A stretch of DNA of 18,414 nucleotides from a bacterium (lineage in GTDB: Bacteria > JAHJDO01). The notes beneath the pieces were generated by a model. It was given only the letters and a program-made list of their open reading frames with translations, was not told the DNA's origin and did no database searches. This document shows positions 1-8,113 of this stretch, one piece after another. The DNA lies in contig JAUWOV010000033.1 in NCBI GenBank assembly GCA_030611945.1, forward strand, positions 1 through 18,414, read 5' to 3'. Position numbers and translations under genes: made by a program. Within the stretch, counting starts at the first letter, position 1, and the number at the start of each line of letters is the position of its first letter.

Positions 1-62
1 AAACATGATGCTTCTTTCTTTATCTCCTTAAATATTCCCGTAGATACTATTAATATTTTCCT

Positions 63-94
63 GACCCCATCCCGAAAGCTTTCGGGATGGGGTC
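63..94. repeat. 32-bp perfect palindrome
   Basis: The 16-base arm GACCCCATCCCGAAAG is followed directly by its exact reverse complement, with an AAGCTT centre and no loop. It lies 127 bp before the kinase start. No T-run follows on either strand, so a classical intrinsic terminator is not well supported, although the transcript would fold strongly. A second, imperfect inverted sequence centred on CCTAGG lies at about 102-122. The rest of the 220-bp leader holds no gene I can support. The palindrome does not recur elsewhere in this window. By eye it resembles the dispersed intergenic palindromes common in some environmental bacterial genomes. Confidence 0.85.
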
Positions 95-209
95 CCTTGT
101 ATCCTCCACCTAGGGGGTAAGGATGTATCTTACCATTTCCAATGGGATTTAAATTTTGTTTTAAATAAATAAAGAATTATGGCATAATGTTGCCAAAGTC
201 TGAATTGTG

Positions 210-214
210 AGGAG
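210..214 (+). promoter_or_regulatory. Ribosome binding site fixing a GTG start
   Basis: AGGAG lies 6 bases before the GTG at 221. This decides the start of the kinase, which has no ATG in a suitable place. Confidence 0.7.
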
Positions 215-220
215 ATTGCC

Positions 221-1729
221 GTGGCAAAGAGCAAAAATTATATAGCTGTTGACTTGGGTGCAGAAAGCGGACGAGTTATACTTGGCAAATTTGATGGGAA
301 GAAAATAGTCCTTGAAGAGAAACATAGATTTACTACAGGAGGCACAAGGCTTAATAACACAATCTACTGGGACGCAATAAATTTTTTTAATGAGATAAAA
401 AAAGGATTACAAAAGTGCAACAACTCTAAAATCTCCGCAATTGCTTTTGACAGTTGGGGCGTAGATTTCGGACTTATTGATAAAAACAACCATCTATTGG
501 AAAATCCTGTGCATTACAGGGACAGTCGTACTGATGGAATGATGGAAGAATGTTTCAAAAAAGTGCCGCGAGAGGAAGTGTTTGAAAGAACAGGTACTCA
601 GTTTATGCAAATAAACACACTTTATCAACTGTTGTGGATGAGAATAAATCAGCCCTACCTTCTTAAATCGGCTGATTGTCTCCTGCCAATAGCAGCCCTG
701 TTTAGCTATTTTTTCTCAGGAGAAAAAACATCGGAATTTACTCTGGCTACCACTACTCAATGTTATGATCCGCTCAAAAACGGATGGAGTAATGAAATTC
801 TGGAAAAATTGGATATTCCTCGCAAAATAATGCCGCAAATTGTAAATCCCGGGACAGTCACGGGGAAATTGATGCCGTTCATAGCTAAAGAGTTAAAAAT
901 ACCGCAAATTCCTGTAATAGCTACTGCATCGCATGATACGGCTGCAGCAGTTGCGGCTGTTCCTGCGGAAGGTAATAACTGGGCATTTTTAAGTTCCGGC
1001 ACATGGTCTTTAATGGGATGTGAAATAAGCAGTCCATTGATAAATCAGGAAGTCTTGAAAAATAATTTTACTAATGAAGGAGGCGTAAACAATACATTTC
1101 GTTTTCTAAAAAACATCATGGGTCTCTGGCTGGTTCAGGAATGCAAAAGAAGCTGGGAATCTCATGGGGAAGAACTCCCCTACTCTGCACTTACAAAGGA
1201 GACAGAAAAGGCAAAAGCATTTCTCTGTTTTATCGATCCCGAAGATGTAAGTTTTCTCAAGCCGGGTAATATGCCGAAAAAAATACAGAACTACTGCCGC
1301 AAAACGAATCAAAAAGTTCCTTCAGATAAAGGAAGTATCATGCGCTGTATCATGGAAAGTCTGGCATTTAAATATCGCCAGGTTCTTGAAAAACTTGAAG
1401 AAATGCGGCAGCGAAGAATAGATGTGCTCCACATTGTCGGCGGAGGAATACAAAACAAGTTTTTATGCCAATTAACCGCAAATGCCATAAAAAAATCTGT
1501 TATTGCAGGACCTGTTGAAGCAACAGCAGCCGGTAATATTTTGGTACAGGCTATTGCAACAGGCGAGCTCTCATCCGTTAAACAGGCAAGAGAAATTGTT
1601 GGAAACTCGTTTGAGCTCATCAGGTACGAACCCGAACAAACAGATATATGGGAAGAAGCTTATCAAAGATACAAAAATCATAAACTTAACGGGTCAGGCA
1701 CGCCTGCCCACTACATTAGAAGAAACTAA
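221..1729 (+). CDS. rhaB: FGGY-family sugar kinase, rhamnulokinase type (probable L-fuculokinase role here)
   Basis: This 502-residue protein would phosphorylate a 6-deoxy-ketohexose (L-rhamnulose or L-fuculose) at O1 with ATP in the cytoplasm. Length and layout fit the FGGY family. The N-terminal phosphate loop reads VDLGAESGRV (about residues 10-19). FDSWGVDFGLID lies near residues 77-88, and the general-base Asp of SHDTA is D239. The C-terminal adenosine motif GGGIQNKFL lies near residues 406-414. The sequence looks like RhaB rather than enteric FucK. However, the operon carries fucI, a fucosidase and a fuculose-phosphate-type aldolase and no rhamnose isomerase, so L-fuculose is the likelier substrate (inference). 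GTG start with AGGAG 6 bases upstream. Its stop abuts the ATG of the next gene, so translation is probably coupled. Confidence 0.85.
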   Translation: MAKSKNYIAVDLGAESGRVILGKFDGKKIVLEEKHRFTTGGTRLNNTIYWDAINFFNEIKKGLQKCNNSKISAIAFDSWGVDFGLIDKNNHLLENPVHYRDSRTDGMMEECFKKVPREEVFERTGTQFMQINTLYQLLWMRINQPYLLKSADCLLPIAALFSYFFSGEKTSEFTLATTTQCYDPLKNGWSNEILEKLDIPRKIMPQIVNPGTVTGKLMPFIAKELKIPQIPVIATASHDTAAAVAAVPAEGNNWAFLSSGTWSLMGCEISSPLINQEVLKNNFTNEGGVNNTFRFLKNIMGLWLVQECKRSWESHGEELPYSALTKETEKAKAFLCFIDPEDVSFLKPGNMPKKIQNYCRKTNQKVPSDKGSIMRCIMESLAFKYRQVLEKLEEMRQRRIDVLHIVGGGIQNKFLCQLTANAIKKSVIAGPVEATAAGNILVQAIATGELSSVKQAREIVGNSFELIRYEPEQTDIWEEAYQRYKNHKLNGSGTPAHYIRRN

Positions 1730-2836
1730 ATGCAAAAAATGAAAGCCGCTTTTTTATATGCAGACAGATCAAAACATATTGAAATTGAAAATGTTGCAAA
1801 ACCTGTCTGTAAGCAGAATGATGTTCTTATAAAGGTCTCTGCCTGTGCGATCTGTGGAACAGACGGGAGAATGTACGAAGGAACAAAAGATGCCACTAAA
1901 GGATCTTCCCCACAAATCAGGGGATATGGTAAAGGCAAATTTATTATAGGGCATGAAATCGTAGGAATTATAGAAGAAATTGGTTCTGAAATTAAAAATC
2001 AGGAATATGAGGTTGGAAGCAAAGTAATTCTGGTAACTTCCATAGGCTGCCAAAAAGAAGAGTGCAGACCTTGCAGAGAAGGCAACTATAATATGTGCGC
2101 TAACAACCAGCCTATTGGGTACTATTATCCCGGAGGTTTTGCCGAGTACATATTGGTTCAGGATCGCGCTGTGAAACAGGGCGTTATAATACCTGTTCCG
2201 AATGAGAGTCACGTTTCAGATGAACATCTGGCAATGGTCGAACCACTTTCCTGCGCAATAAACGGGCAGAGTTATCTAAACATTCAAAGAGGAGAATATG
2301 TTGCCGTAGTAGGAGCAGGTCCTATTGGTTTGATGCACTGTCTATTGGCAAAAGCCAAGGGAGCAAAGGTTATACTGGCTGAATATTCTGAAGAGAGACT
2401 CGAAAAAGCAAAAGAATTTGGTTTTGACCATTATATTCCTACTAAAGATACTGATTTAATTCAGAATATATCAGAAATTACTAAAGGCGAAGGTATTGAC
2501 GTTGGAATAGTTGCATGCTCCGTTAGTAAAGTAGCAGAAGATCTTTTAGTGGCAATGGCTATGAAAGGAAGATTGAGCTTTTTTGCCGGATTCCCAAAAC
2601 AGAATTCCGTTTTAAAATTGGATGGGAACATAATTCATTATAAAGAAGTCTCTATTTACGGAGCGTTTGCTTCAAATAAGGCGCAATTTGGAGAAGCTTT
2701 AAAGCTGATTGTCAGCAGAAAAATACTTATGGATAAAATAGTTACACATACATTCCCTTTAGAAAATATAGTTGAAGCTATGGAAAAAATGCTGGATAAA
2801 AAAGGCAACGCCTTAAAAGTAGTTATAAAACCGTAA
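1730..2836 (+). CDS. Zinc-dependent medium-chain alcohol dehydrogenase
   Basis: 368 residues, the usual length for sorbitol/threonine-dehydrogenase-like MDR enzymes, which oxidise or reduce polyols with NAD(P). The catalytic zinc ligands are visible: C42 in the CGTD motif, then H75-E76 in GHE, and E171. A structural-zinc loop has four cysteines (C107, C112, C115, C123). Its first gap is four residues instead of the usual two, so the lobe is slightly enlarged. The Rossmann motif GAGPIG (about residues 194-199) is intact. The start directly follows the kinase stop; a second in-frame ATG at 1739 is also possible, and neither has a strong ribosome site. Next to fucose genes it might reduce L-lactaldehyde to 1,2-propanediol, or oxidise a fucose-derived polyol. 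The substrate cannot be read from sequence. Confidence 0.8.
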   Translation: MQKMKAAFLYADRSKHIEIENVAKPVCKQNDVLIKVSACAICGTDGRMYEGTKDATKGSSPQIRGYGKGKFIIGHEIVGIIEEIGSEIKNQEYEVGSKVILVTSIGCQKEECRPCREGNYNMCANNQPIGYYYPGGFAEYILVQDRAVKQGVIIPVPNESHVSDEHLAMVEPLSCAINGQSYLNIQRGEYVAVVGAGPIGLMHCLLAKAKGAKVILAEYSEERLEKAKEFGFDHYIPTKDTDLIQNISEITKGEGIDVGIVACSVSKVAEDLLVAMAMKGRLSFFAGFPKQNSVLKLDGNIIHYKEVSIYGAFASNKAQFGEALKLIVSRKILMDKIVTHTFPLENIVEAMEKMLDKKGNALKVVIKP

Positions 2837-2866
2837 AAAAACACAAATAATAGGAGTTTAAATAAA

Positions 2867-3661
2867 ATGTCACAACCTAGTTTAAAAGACAAAACAGTTT
2901 TAGTAACTGGCGCAGGACAAGGATTCGGAGAGGCTATAGCAGCATATTTTGCAAAACAGGGATGCATGGTAGCTGTTGCAGACATATCAGAAAAAAATGC
3001 AGAAAAAGTAGCTGGAGAAATAGAAAAAAAACATGGAACCAGGGCAATTGCGATAGGAGTAGATATAACGCAAGAAACCCAAGTAATCAATATGTTTGAG
3101 AGAATTGAGAGAGAATTTAGGAATCTGGATATATTAGTCAACAATGCTGGAATTCTTATTGCAAAGGAAATAACGGAATTTACTCTGGAAGAATGGGAAG
3201 AAGTGATTGATGTAAACCTTATTGGCTATTTCCTGTGTGCTCGCGAAGCGGCAAAGATAATGAAAAAACAAAAGAACGGAGCAATTATACAGATCAACTC
3301 TAAATCCGGCAAAAAAGGCAGTTTTAAAAATTCCGCGTACGCTTCCTCCAAATTTGGAGGAATAGGACTAACTCAAAGCATTGCTCTGGATCTGGCTCCA
3401 TACGGCATAAGAGTCAATGCGGTTTGTCCCGGTAATTTTCTTGATTCTCCTTTATGGAAAAACAGTCTCTTTGACCAGTATTCAAAAAAATGGGGCATTT
3501 CAAAAGAAGAGGTAAGAAAAAAATATATAGAACAAGTTCCATTAGAAAGAGGCTGTGCCTATGACGATGTTATTAATGTAGTAGCTTTTCTGGTAAGTGA
3601 TGAGGCCTCTTATATAACAGGTCAGGCAATAAATGTAACCGGTGGACAGGAAATGAGATGA
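2867..3661 (+). CDS. Short-chain dehydrogenase, sorbitol-6-phosphate 2-dehydrogenase-like
   Basis: 264 residues, classical SDR. The N-terminal cofactor motif is TGAGQGFG (about residues 14-21), then NNAG, then the catalytic S145, Y158 and K162 (YASSK). The tail GQAINVTGGQEMR closely matches the end of SrlD-type sorbitol-6-phosphate dehydrogenases, as does the ALDLAPYGIRVNAVCPGN stretch. The cofactor is probably NAD, as an acidic residue ends beta-2 (VADIS). A good ribosome site (TAGGAG) precedes the ATG. The stop overlaps the ATG of the LacI remnant as ATGA. The last 38 bases of this gene recur at 8105-8142, which makes it a rearrangement landmark. Its likely role is polyol or sugar-phosphate oxidation in the fucose route. 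Substrate is inferred only. Confidence 0.8.
   Translation: MSQPSLKDKTVLVTGAGQGFGEAIAAYFAKQGCMVAVADISEKNAEKVAGEIEKKHGTRAIAIGVDITQETQVINMFERIEREFRNLDILVNNAGILIAKEITEFTLEEWEEVIDVNLIGYFLCAREAAKIMKKQKNGAIIQINSKSGKKGSFKNSAYASSKFGGIGLTQSIALDLAPYGIRVNAVCPGNFLDSPLWKNSLFDQYSKKWGISKEEVRKKYIEQVPLERGCAYDDVINVVAFLVSDEASYITGQAINVTGGQEMR
3624..3661 (+). repeat. Direct repeat copy 1 (3' end of the SDR gene)
   Basis: This 38-bp stretch begins AGGCAATAAA and ends AATGAGATGA. It encodes the last 11 SDR residues and the stop. It matches 8105-8142 at 36 of 38 positions. Both differences (T/C at 3634 and 3643) are silent third codon positions, in AAT/AAC and GGT/GGC. Confidence 0.9.
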
Positions 3662-3990
3662 AAATGAAACCAATGCCAACAGCGATATTTGCCGCGGATG
3701 ACATTTTAGCCTTAGGGGCATATGATGCAATAATAAAAGCTGGTTTAAGAGTGCCTGATGATATTGCATTGGCTGGGTATGCAGATTTGAGAGAAGCCGT
3801 GGAAATAGATGTGCCTTTAACCACTGTGCGTCAACCAGGTTATGAAATGGGGAAGGCGGCATGTAAAAGACTTATTGAGAAAATCAAAAATCCGAAGAAT
3901 AATAAGGACAAGAAGATGGTTTTTAAAACTGAACTTATAATTAGAAAGTCCTGTGGAAACGGGACAGCACAAAGAAAGGGCTTGACGTAA
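3658..3990 (+). pseudogene. LacI-family regulator, C-terminal fragment only
   Basis: An open frame of 110 codons matching the last third of a LacI/GalR repressor. It shows TAIFAADD, ALGAYDAI, GLRVPDDIALAGYAD, then PLTTVRQPGYEMGKAA and the closing ELIIRKSC. A complete family member is about 330-350 residues with an N-terminal helix-turn-helix. Here the DNA-binding domain and the first effector lobe are gone. Homology starts at once after the SDR stop, whose TGA overlaps the fragment's ATG (ATGA, 3658-3661). The frame is free of stops and could be translated by coupling. Without a DNA-binding domain it cannot act as a normal repressor. It is best read as a truncated gene left at a recombination junction. 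A free effector-binding subdomain is possible but unlikely. Confidence 0.8.
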
Positions 3991-3991
3991 A

Positions 3992-5047
3992 ATGTCCTAT
4001 AAAAGCGGAATGGCAGCATTAAATCTTGAATTTACAGATACTGTTCCAAGAACAGAGTATTCTGCAGAATTTCATTGGCCATTAATAAAAAAAGTTACAG
4101 GAATTGATACGGCTAAAGAAGAAAATAGGAAAGAAGCAAGCAGGGAGTTTATAAAGAAATGGGATTATGCGTTTATGTGGCATACAGTAATAGGGTCTTC
4201 TGAACTAAAAAAACGTGGCAGAGTGACAAAAATGGGACACGCTGCATATCAAGAAGGAGGAACAGATTTTGATACAGAAGTTAGCTGTCCTTTCAAGGAT
4301 GTAGAGGATGTTTTAAATTTTGATCCTTATGAGGAGTATGGAGAGGTTGATATAAACGAAATTATCAGGGAAATTGAAGGCGATTATGAGGTTCAGAAAA
4401 CAACATATAAAGATACTGTATCAATGGGCGGAGTTTATATTACATTATTCTCCGGTTTTATTGAAATTTTTGGCTGGAACATGTTCCTTTTGGCGGCTGG
4501 TACGGACATAGATAGATTTGATAAGGTAATAGAGAGTTACTACAGATGGATAAAACAGTATTACATTGCATACGCAAAGTCTAATGTGCCTGTTTTTATG
4601 TGTCATGATGATATATGCTGGACAAGCGGGTCTGTAATGTCTCCGGACTGGTACAGGAAAGCCATCTTCCCACGTCTTAAAAAACTGCTTGAGCCCTTAC
4701 TTGAGGCAGGAAAGAAAATAATCTTTACATCAGATGGAAACTATACGGAATTCTTTGATGATATTGTGGATTGCGGTGCGCATATGCTTGTAATGGAACC
4801 TTCGTGTGATATGAAGCTGTTTGCAGATAAATATGGAAAAACGCATGGTTTTGTCGGAAACGCAGACACAAGAATACTTCTTTCAGGAACAAAGCAGGAT
4901 ATATATAATGAAGTGAAAAGATGTATGCATATAGGTAAAAAATATCCTGGCTTTATAATAGCAGTAGGAAATCATATTCCTTCAAATACACCTGTGGATA
5001 ATGTTTTATACTATAACGAAGCATATCTTGAACTCAGGAAAAGATAA
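3992..5047 (+). CDS. Uroporphyrinogen-decarboxylase-family (URO-D/MtaA-like) protein
   Basis: 351 residues with the URO-D-type TIM-barrel pattern. Examples are CHDDICWTSGSVMSPDWYRK in the middle, GFVGNADTRIL near residues 287-297, and the closing FIIAVGNHIPSNTPVDNV. The family includes haem-pathway decarboxylases and corrinoid methyltransferases. This member lies in a sugar operon with no tetrapyrrole or corrinoid gene nearby, so haem synthesis is not a sensible assignment. Related proteins often sit in carbohydrate clusters of environmental bacteria with unknown activity (general knowledge). It starts one base after the LacI remnant stop, with AAAGGG about 12 bases upstream, and is followed by the fucosidase. 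It may act on a sugar-derived or methylated substrate. Function unassigned. Confidence 0.7.
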   Translation: MSYKSGMAALNLEFTDTVPRTEYSAEFHWPLIKKVTGIDTAKEENRKEASREFIKKWDYAFMWHTVIGSSELKKRGRVTKMGHAAYQEGGTDFDTEVSCPFKDVEDVLNFDPYEEYGEVDINEIIREIEGDYEVQKTTYKDTVSMGGVYITLFSGFIEIFGWNMFLLAAGTDIDRFDKVIESYYRWIKQYYIAYAKSNVPVFMCHDDICWTSGSVMSPDWYRKAIFPRLKKLLEPLLEAGKKIIFTSDGNYTEFFDDIVDCGAHMLVMEPSCDMKLFADKYGKTHGFVGNADTRILLSGTKQDIYNEVKRCMHIGKKYPGFIIAVGNHIPSNTPVDNVLYYNEAYLELRKR

Positions 5048-5061
5048 AACACACAAAAACA

Positions 5062-5067
5062 AGGAGG
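5062..5067 (+). promoter_or_regulatory. Strong ribosome binding site for the fucosidase
   Basis: AGGAGG lies 8 bases before the ATG at 5076. This favours 5076 over the in-frame ATG at 5001, which would overlap the preceding gene by 47 bases. Confidence 0.8.
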
Positions 5068-5075
5068 ATAATACA

Positions 5076-6383
5076 ATGCTTAAGCCTGAATTTACAGCAG
5101 GAAAAACAGACTGGTTTGTTCATGACCGTTTTGGTCTGTTCATTCACTGGGGAATTTATGCAACTGCTGCCCGTCATGAATGGGTTAAAAACTATGAGAA
5201 AATAACGGAGGAGAAGTATCAAAAATACTTTAACCATTTTGATCCTGACCTGTATGATCCGGATGCTTGGGCAAAAGCAGCAAAACATGCGGGGATGAAA
5301 TATGCTGTGCTGACGACCAAGCATCACGACGGCTTTTGTCTGTGGGATTCTAAACTGACTGATTACAAAGCAACGAATACTCCTGCAGGACGTGATCTTC
5401 TTAAACCGTTTGTTGAAGCGTTTCGGAAGCAGGGAATTAAAATAGGTTTCTATCATTCACTTATTGACTGGCATCATCCGGAATTCCCAGTTGATTTTAA
5501 CCATCCGCAGAAGGATGACGAAGAATTTAAGAAAAAAGAAACTAACCGTGATATCAAGAGATATGCTGAGTATCTGCACGGCCAAGTAAGAGAGCTTATG
5601 ACAGAATTCGGGAAAACAGATATCCTCTGGTTTGATTTTTCCTATAGCCGGGAACAGAACGGTATGAAAGGTAAGGGTAAAGAAGACTGGCAGTCTGAGA
5701 AATTACTTAAGATGATCAGGGAACTTATGCCGGATATAATAATAAATAACCGTCTGGAAATAACCCAGGATATCCATACACCGGAGCAGTTTCAACCGCG
5801 TGAGTGGGTTCATGTAGATGGAAAACCTGTTGTATGGGAGGCATGCCAGACGTTGAACGGGAGCTGGGGTTATCATAGAGATAGCTCGGGAAATTTTGGG
5901 GATAACTATCTTGTATGGAAGACATCAGAAATGCTGATAAAGATGCTGATCGATACGGTCTCCAAAGGTGGAAACATGATATTGAATGTCGGACCCACAG
6001 CAAGAGGGCAGTTTGAACCAAAGGCTTTGGAAAGACTGCGTGATATAGGTGAATGGATGAAACTTCATTCCCGTTCTATTTATGGCGCAACTCAGAGTGA
6101 ATTCAAGCCGCCTCAGGATTGTAAATTTACTCAAAATGGAAATCGTCTTTATCTGCACATTTTTTCGTGGCCATTTAAACACATTCATCTTGATAACATG
6201 GCAGACAAGGTTGAATATGCTCAACTCTTAAATGACGGCTCAGAGATAAAAATACAAGGGCATGACCTAAAGGGAGAACATTCTTCCTTGTCTGAAAAAA
6301 TAGATTCTAAAATATTAACATTGGAATTGCCGATACAAAAACCGGATGTAGTTGTACCTGTTATTGAATTGTTTTTAAAGTAG
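5076..6383 (+). CDS. Alpha-L-fucosidase, GH29
   Basis: 435 residues from the ATG chosen by its AGGAGG site. GH29 enzymes hydrolyse alpha-L-fucosides with retention of configuration. Diagnostic stretches include FGLFIHWGIYA and ARHEWV near the N terminus, TTKHHDGFCLWDSKLT, and GFYHSLIDWHHPEF. The DILWFDF segment holds the probable nucleophile D187, and GNMILNVGPTARG closes the catalytic barrel. A small C-terminal beta domain follows. There is no signal peptide, so the enzyme should act in the cytoplasm on imported fucosylated oligosaccharides and release fucose for FucI, encoded next. Spacing to fucI is 14 bases, consistent with one transcript. The acid/base residue cannot be assigned reliably by eye. 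Confidence 0.9.
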   Translation: MLKPEFTAGKTDWFVHDRFGLFIHWGIYATAARHEWVKNYEKITEEKYQKYFNHFDPDLYDPDAWAKAAKHAGMKYAVLTTKHHDGFCLWDSKLTDYKATNTPAGRDLLKPFVEAFRKQGIKIGFYHSLIDWHHPEFPVDFNHPQKDDEEFKKKETNRDIKRYAEYLHGQVRELMTEFGKTDILWFDFSYSREQNGMKGKGKEDWQSEKLLKMIRELMPDIIINNRLEITQDIHTPEQFQPREWVHVDGKPVVWEACQTLNGSWGYHRDSSGNFGDNYLVWKTSEMLIKMLIDTVSKGGNMILNVGPTARGQFEPKALERLRDIGEWMKLHSRSIYGATQSEFKPPQDCKFTQNGNRLYLHIFSWPFKHIHLDNMADKVEYAQLLNDGSEIKIQGHDLKGEHSSLSEKIDSKILTLELPIQKPDVVVPVIELFLK

Positions 6384-6397
6384 GAAAGGATTATAAA

Positions 6398-8113
6398 ATG
6401 GCAAGTGTAAAAGCAAAAAGATTAACTTCCCTAAACAAAGCTGATCCGAAAACTCCTATCATTGGCGTTTTTGCTACAAGCGACCCGAGGATTGATAAGG
6501 CAAGCCGCACGCGCTGTCAGAATATTGTTGAGATGGTTGCAAATACTATCTCGGGTAGGATTTACCTGCCTGATAAAAAATCTGTTGATGTGGTTTATTC
6601 AACAGTTCTAATAGACGGCGAGAGGGAGGCAGATATTGTTGCCAGGCAGTTCCGAGAAGCAGGTGTGGATATTCTTGTGTGTGTTCCGGATACATGGGCA
6701 TTTCCTCAATTAACACTTATTTCATTACTGCAGCAGTTCCCGAATAATACACCAATAAATATTACATGCGGCAACAGTGCTCCCAAACCAGGCGTTGTGT
6801 TTGCCCAGGCTGTTAATGGAGCTATTTCTCAGTATGGACGTATGGTGCATATGAATATTGGAACTTGGCCGGATACAGGAATCAGTCCAAAAATGACAGC
6901 AAAGACAGCTAATAATCTTATTGACTGGTGCTACGGAGCTATTACAGCCGTTGGTTTAAGAGGAAGACGCGTTGTTATATTCGGGCATGACTCTATGGGA
7001 ATGGAAACAGCCTTAGCGCATATTCTTCCCACGAGAAATACATTCGGCATAGAAGTTGCGCGTCTGGATATGAAACTGCTTGCTGATATGCTTAATAAGA
7101 AAGCATACAACAAAAAGGAACTGGTTGAACTAAGGAAATGGTTGGATCGCAATGTTGGAGATCGAATTGAATTACGGAATAAGGATGATGAAGAAAAATT
7201 CAATCAGAGTCTTGCAATGTATCTTATAAACAGAGATTTATTAAATGATTTAAATGCCGTAGGCGGTGGATTTATGAGCCAGCTGGAATGGGGCTCTGAC
7301 CCTCGCGGTATTCCTTTGCCTGTTGCGGATGTAATGGAATCTCTGTTTAATTCAATCTTTGATCATAATGGGCCAAAAGCCCCTATTCCATACGCTACAG
7401 AAGCTGATGTGCAGGGTTTATTAACCATGCTTTTTATGACATATCTGAGCGGCGGCAATCCTCCATTATTCATGGATTTTCGCAAGGTCTGGGAAATTGA
7501 AGAGCTCAAAGCATTGGCAAAAAAACTTAACGTAAAATTGAGTGGAAACAAATTATGGGAGAAGAAAGGGATAGTGGACGGCGATAATTCAGGAAGCGCA
7601 TCCTTTGATTGGGCAGCAAAGCCCGGCACAGAGATTAAAGAGATTATGTCTAAATGCAGATTTCCTTTAGCAGACCCTTATTATTTTCCTGGCGGCGGTA
7701 ATTCAGTAAATTATGTTTCGCCGGGCGGAATAAAGGGAATTGCAGCTAGATTGTCTTACAGCACTATCAGTGGCTTATTCTCAATGGTCTGGGATGAGGC
7801 TTCTACTGCTGAGCTTCCAGCCAAACTTTGTGACGCTGTTTGTAATGCTTCTACGCCAACATGGCCCCACACATTTGTTGTCCCGAAATACGCAAGTATG
7901 CTTGAATATAAACAATTTGCACCGGCAAATCATTTTCATATGACATGGAACCTGCATCCTGCACGACTTGAATACTGGATGGATCTGACCAATGTTCTTT
8001 CTATTACTCCATGGCAGGCAAGACCAAAGTTTATTGAGGGAGTTGATAGGTCAATACCTCTGATTTATCTTCAGAACGGTGGTGAGAATAATACAAAGCT
8101 TCTTAGGCAATAA
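6398..8113 (+). CDS. fucI: L-fucose isomerase
   Basis: 571 residues, near the roughly 590 of the enteric enzyme. It would convert L-fucose to L-fuculose in the cytoplasm with a divalent metal, usually Mn. Predicted metal ligands sit where expected: E335 in TEAD, D360 in FMDFR and H512 in ANHFH. The N-terminal domain begins with GVFATSDPRID, and EAGVDILVCVPDTWAFPQ follows. A ribosome site (AAAGGA) precedes the ATG. The TAA stop lies inside the 38-bp SDR-tail repeat (CAA-TAA at 8108-8113), so the natural end of the gene may have been replaced at the junction by a stop supplied out of frame by SDR sequence. At most the last few residues are affected. The product looks functional. Confidence 0.93.
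   Translation: MASVKAKRLTSLNKADPKTPIIGVFATSDPRIDKASRTRCQNIVEMVANTISGRIYLPDKKSVDVVYSTVLIDGEREADIVARQFREAGVDILVCVPDTWAFPQLTLISLLQQFPNNTPINITCGNSAPKPGVVFAQAVNGAISQYGRMVHMNIGTWPDTGISPKMTAKTANNLIDWCYGAITAVGLRGRRVVIFGHDSMGMETALAHILPTRNTFGIEVARLDMKLLADMLNKKAYNKKELVELRKWLDRNVGDRIELRNKDDEEKFNQSLAMYLINRDLLNDLNAVGGGFMSQLEWGSDPRGIPLPVADVMESLFNSIFDHNGPKAPIPYATEADVQGLLTMLFMTYLSGGNPPLFMDFRKVWEIEELKALAKKLNVKLSGNKLWEKKGIVDGDNSGSASFDWAAKPGTEIKEIMSKCRFPLADPYYFPGGGNSVNYVSPGGIKGIAARLSYSTISGLFSMVWDEASTAELPAKLCDAVCNASTPTWPHTFVVPKYASMLEYKQFAPANHFHMTWNLHPARLEYWMDLTNVLSITPWQARPKFIEGVDRSIPLIYLQNGGENNTKLLRQ

Noticed and set aside
150-190. Possible sigma-70 promoter with CATAAT at 183-188
   Set aside because: No matching -35 box is found at 16-18 bases; the region is simply AT-rich.
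1769-2212. Minus-strand 147-codon frame opposite the alcohol dehydrogenase
   Set aside because: It is antisense to conserved zinc-site coding sequence and has no recognisable domain.
5001-5075. Extended start for the fucosidase
   Set aside because: It overlaps the URO-D gene, and AGGAGG sits correctly before 5076.
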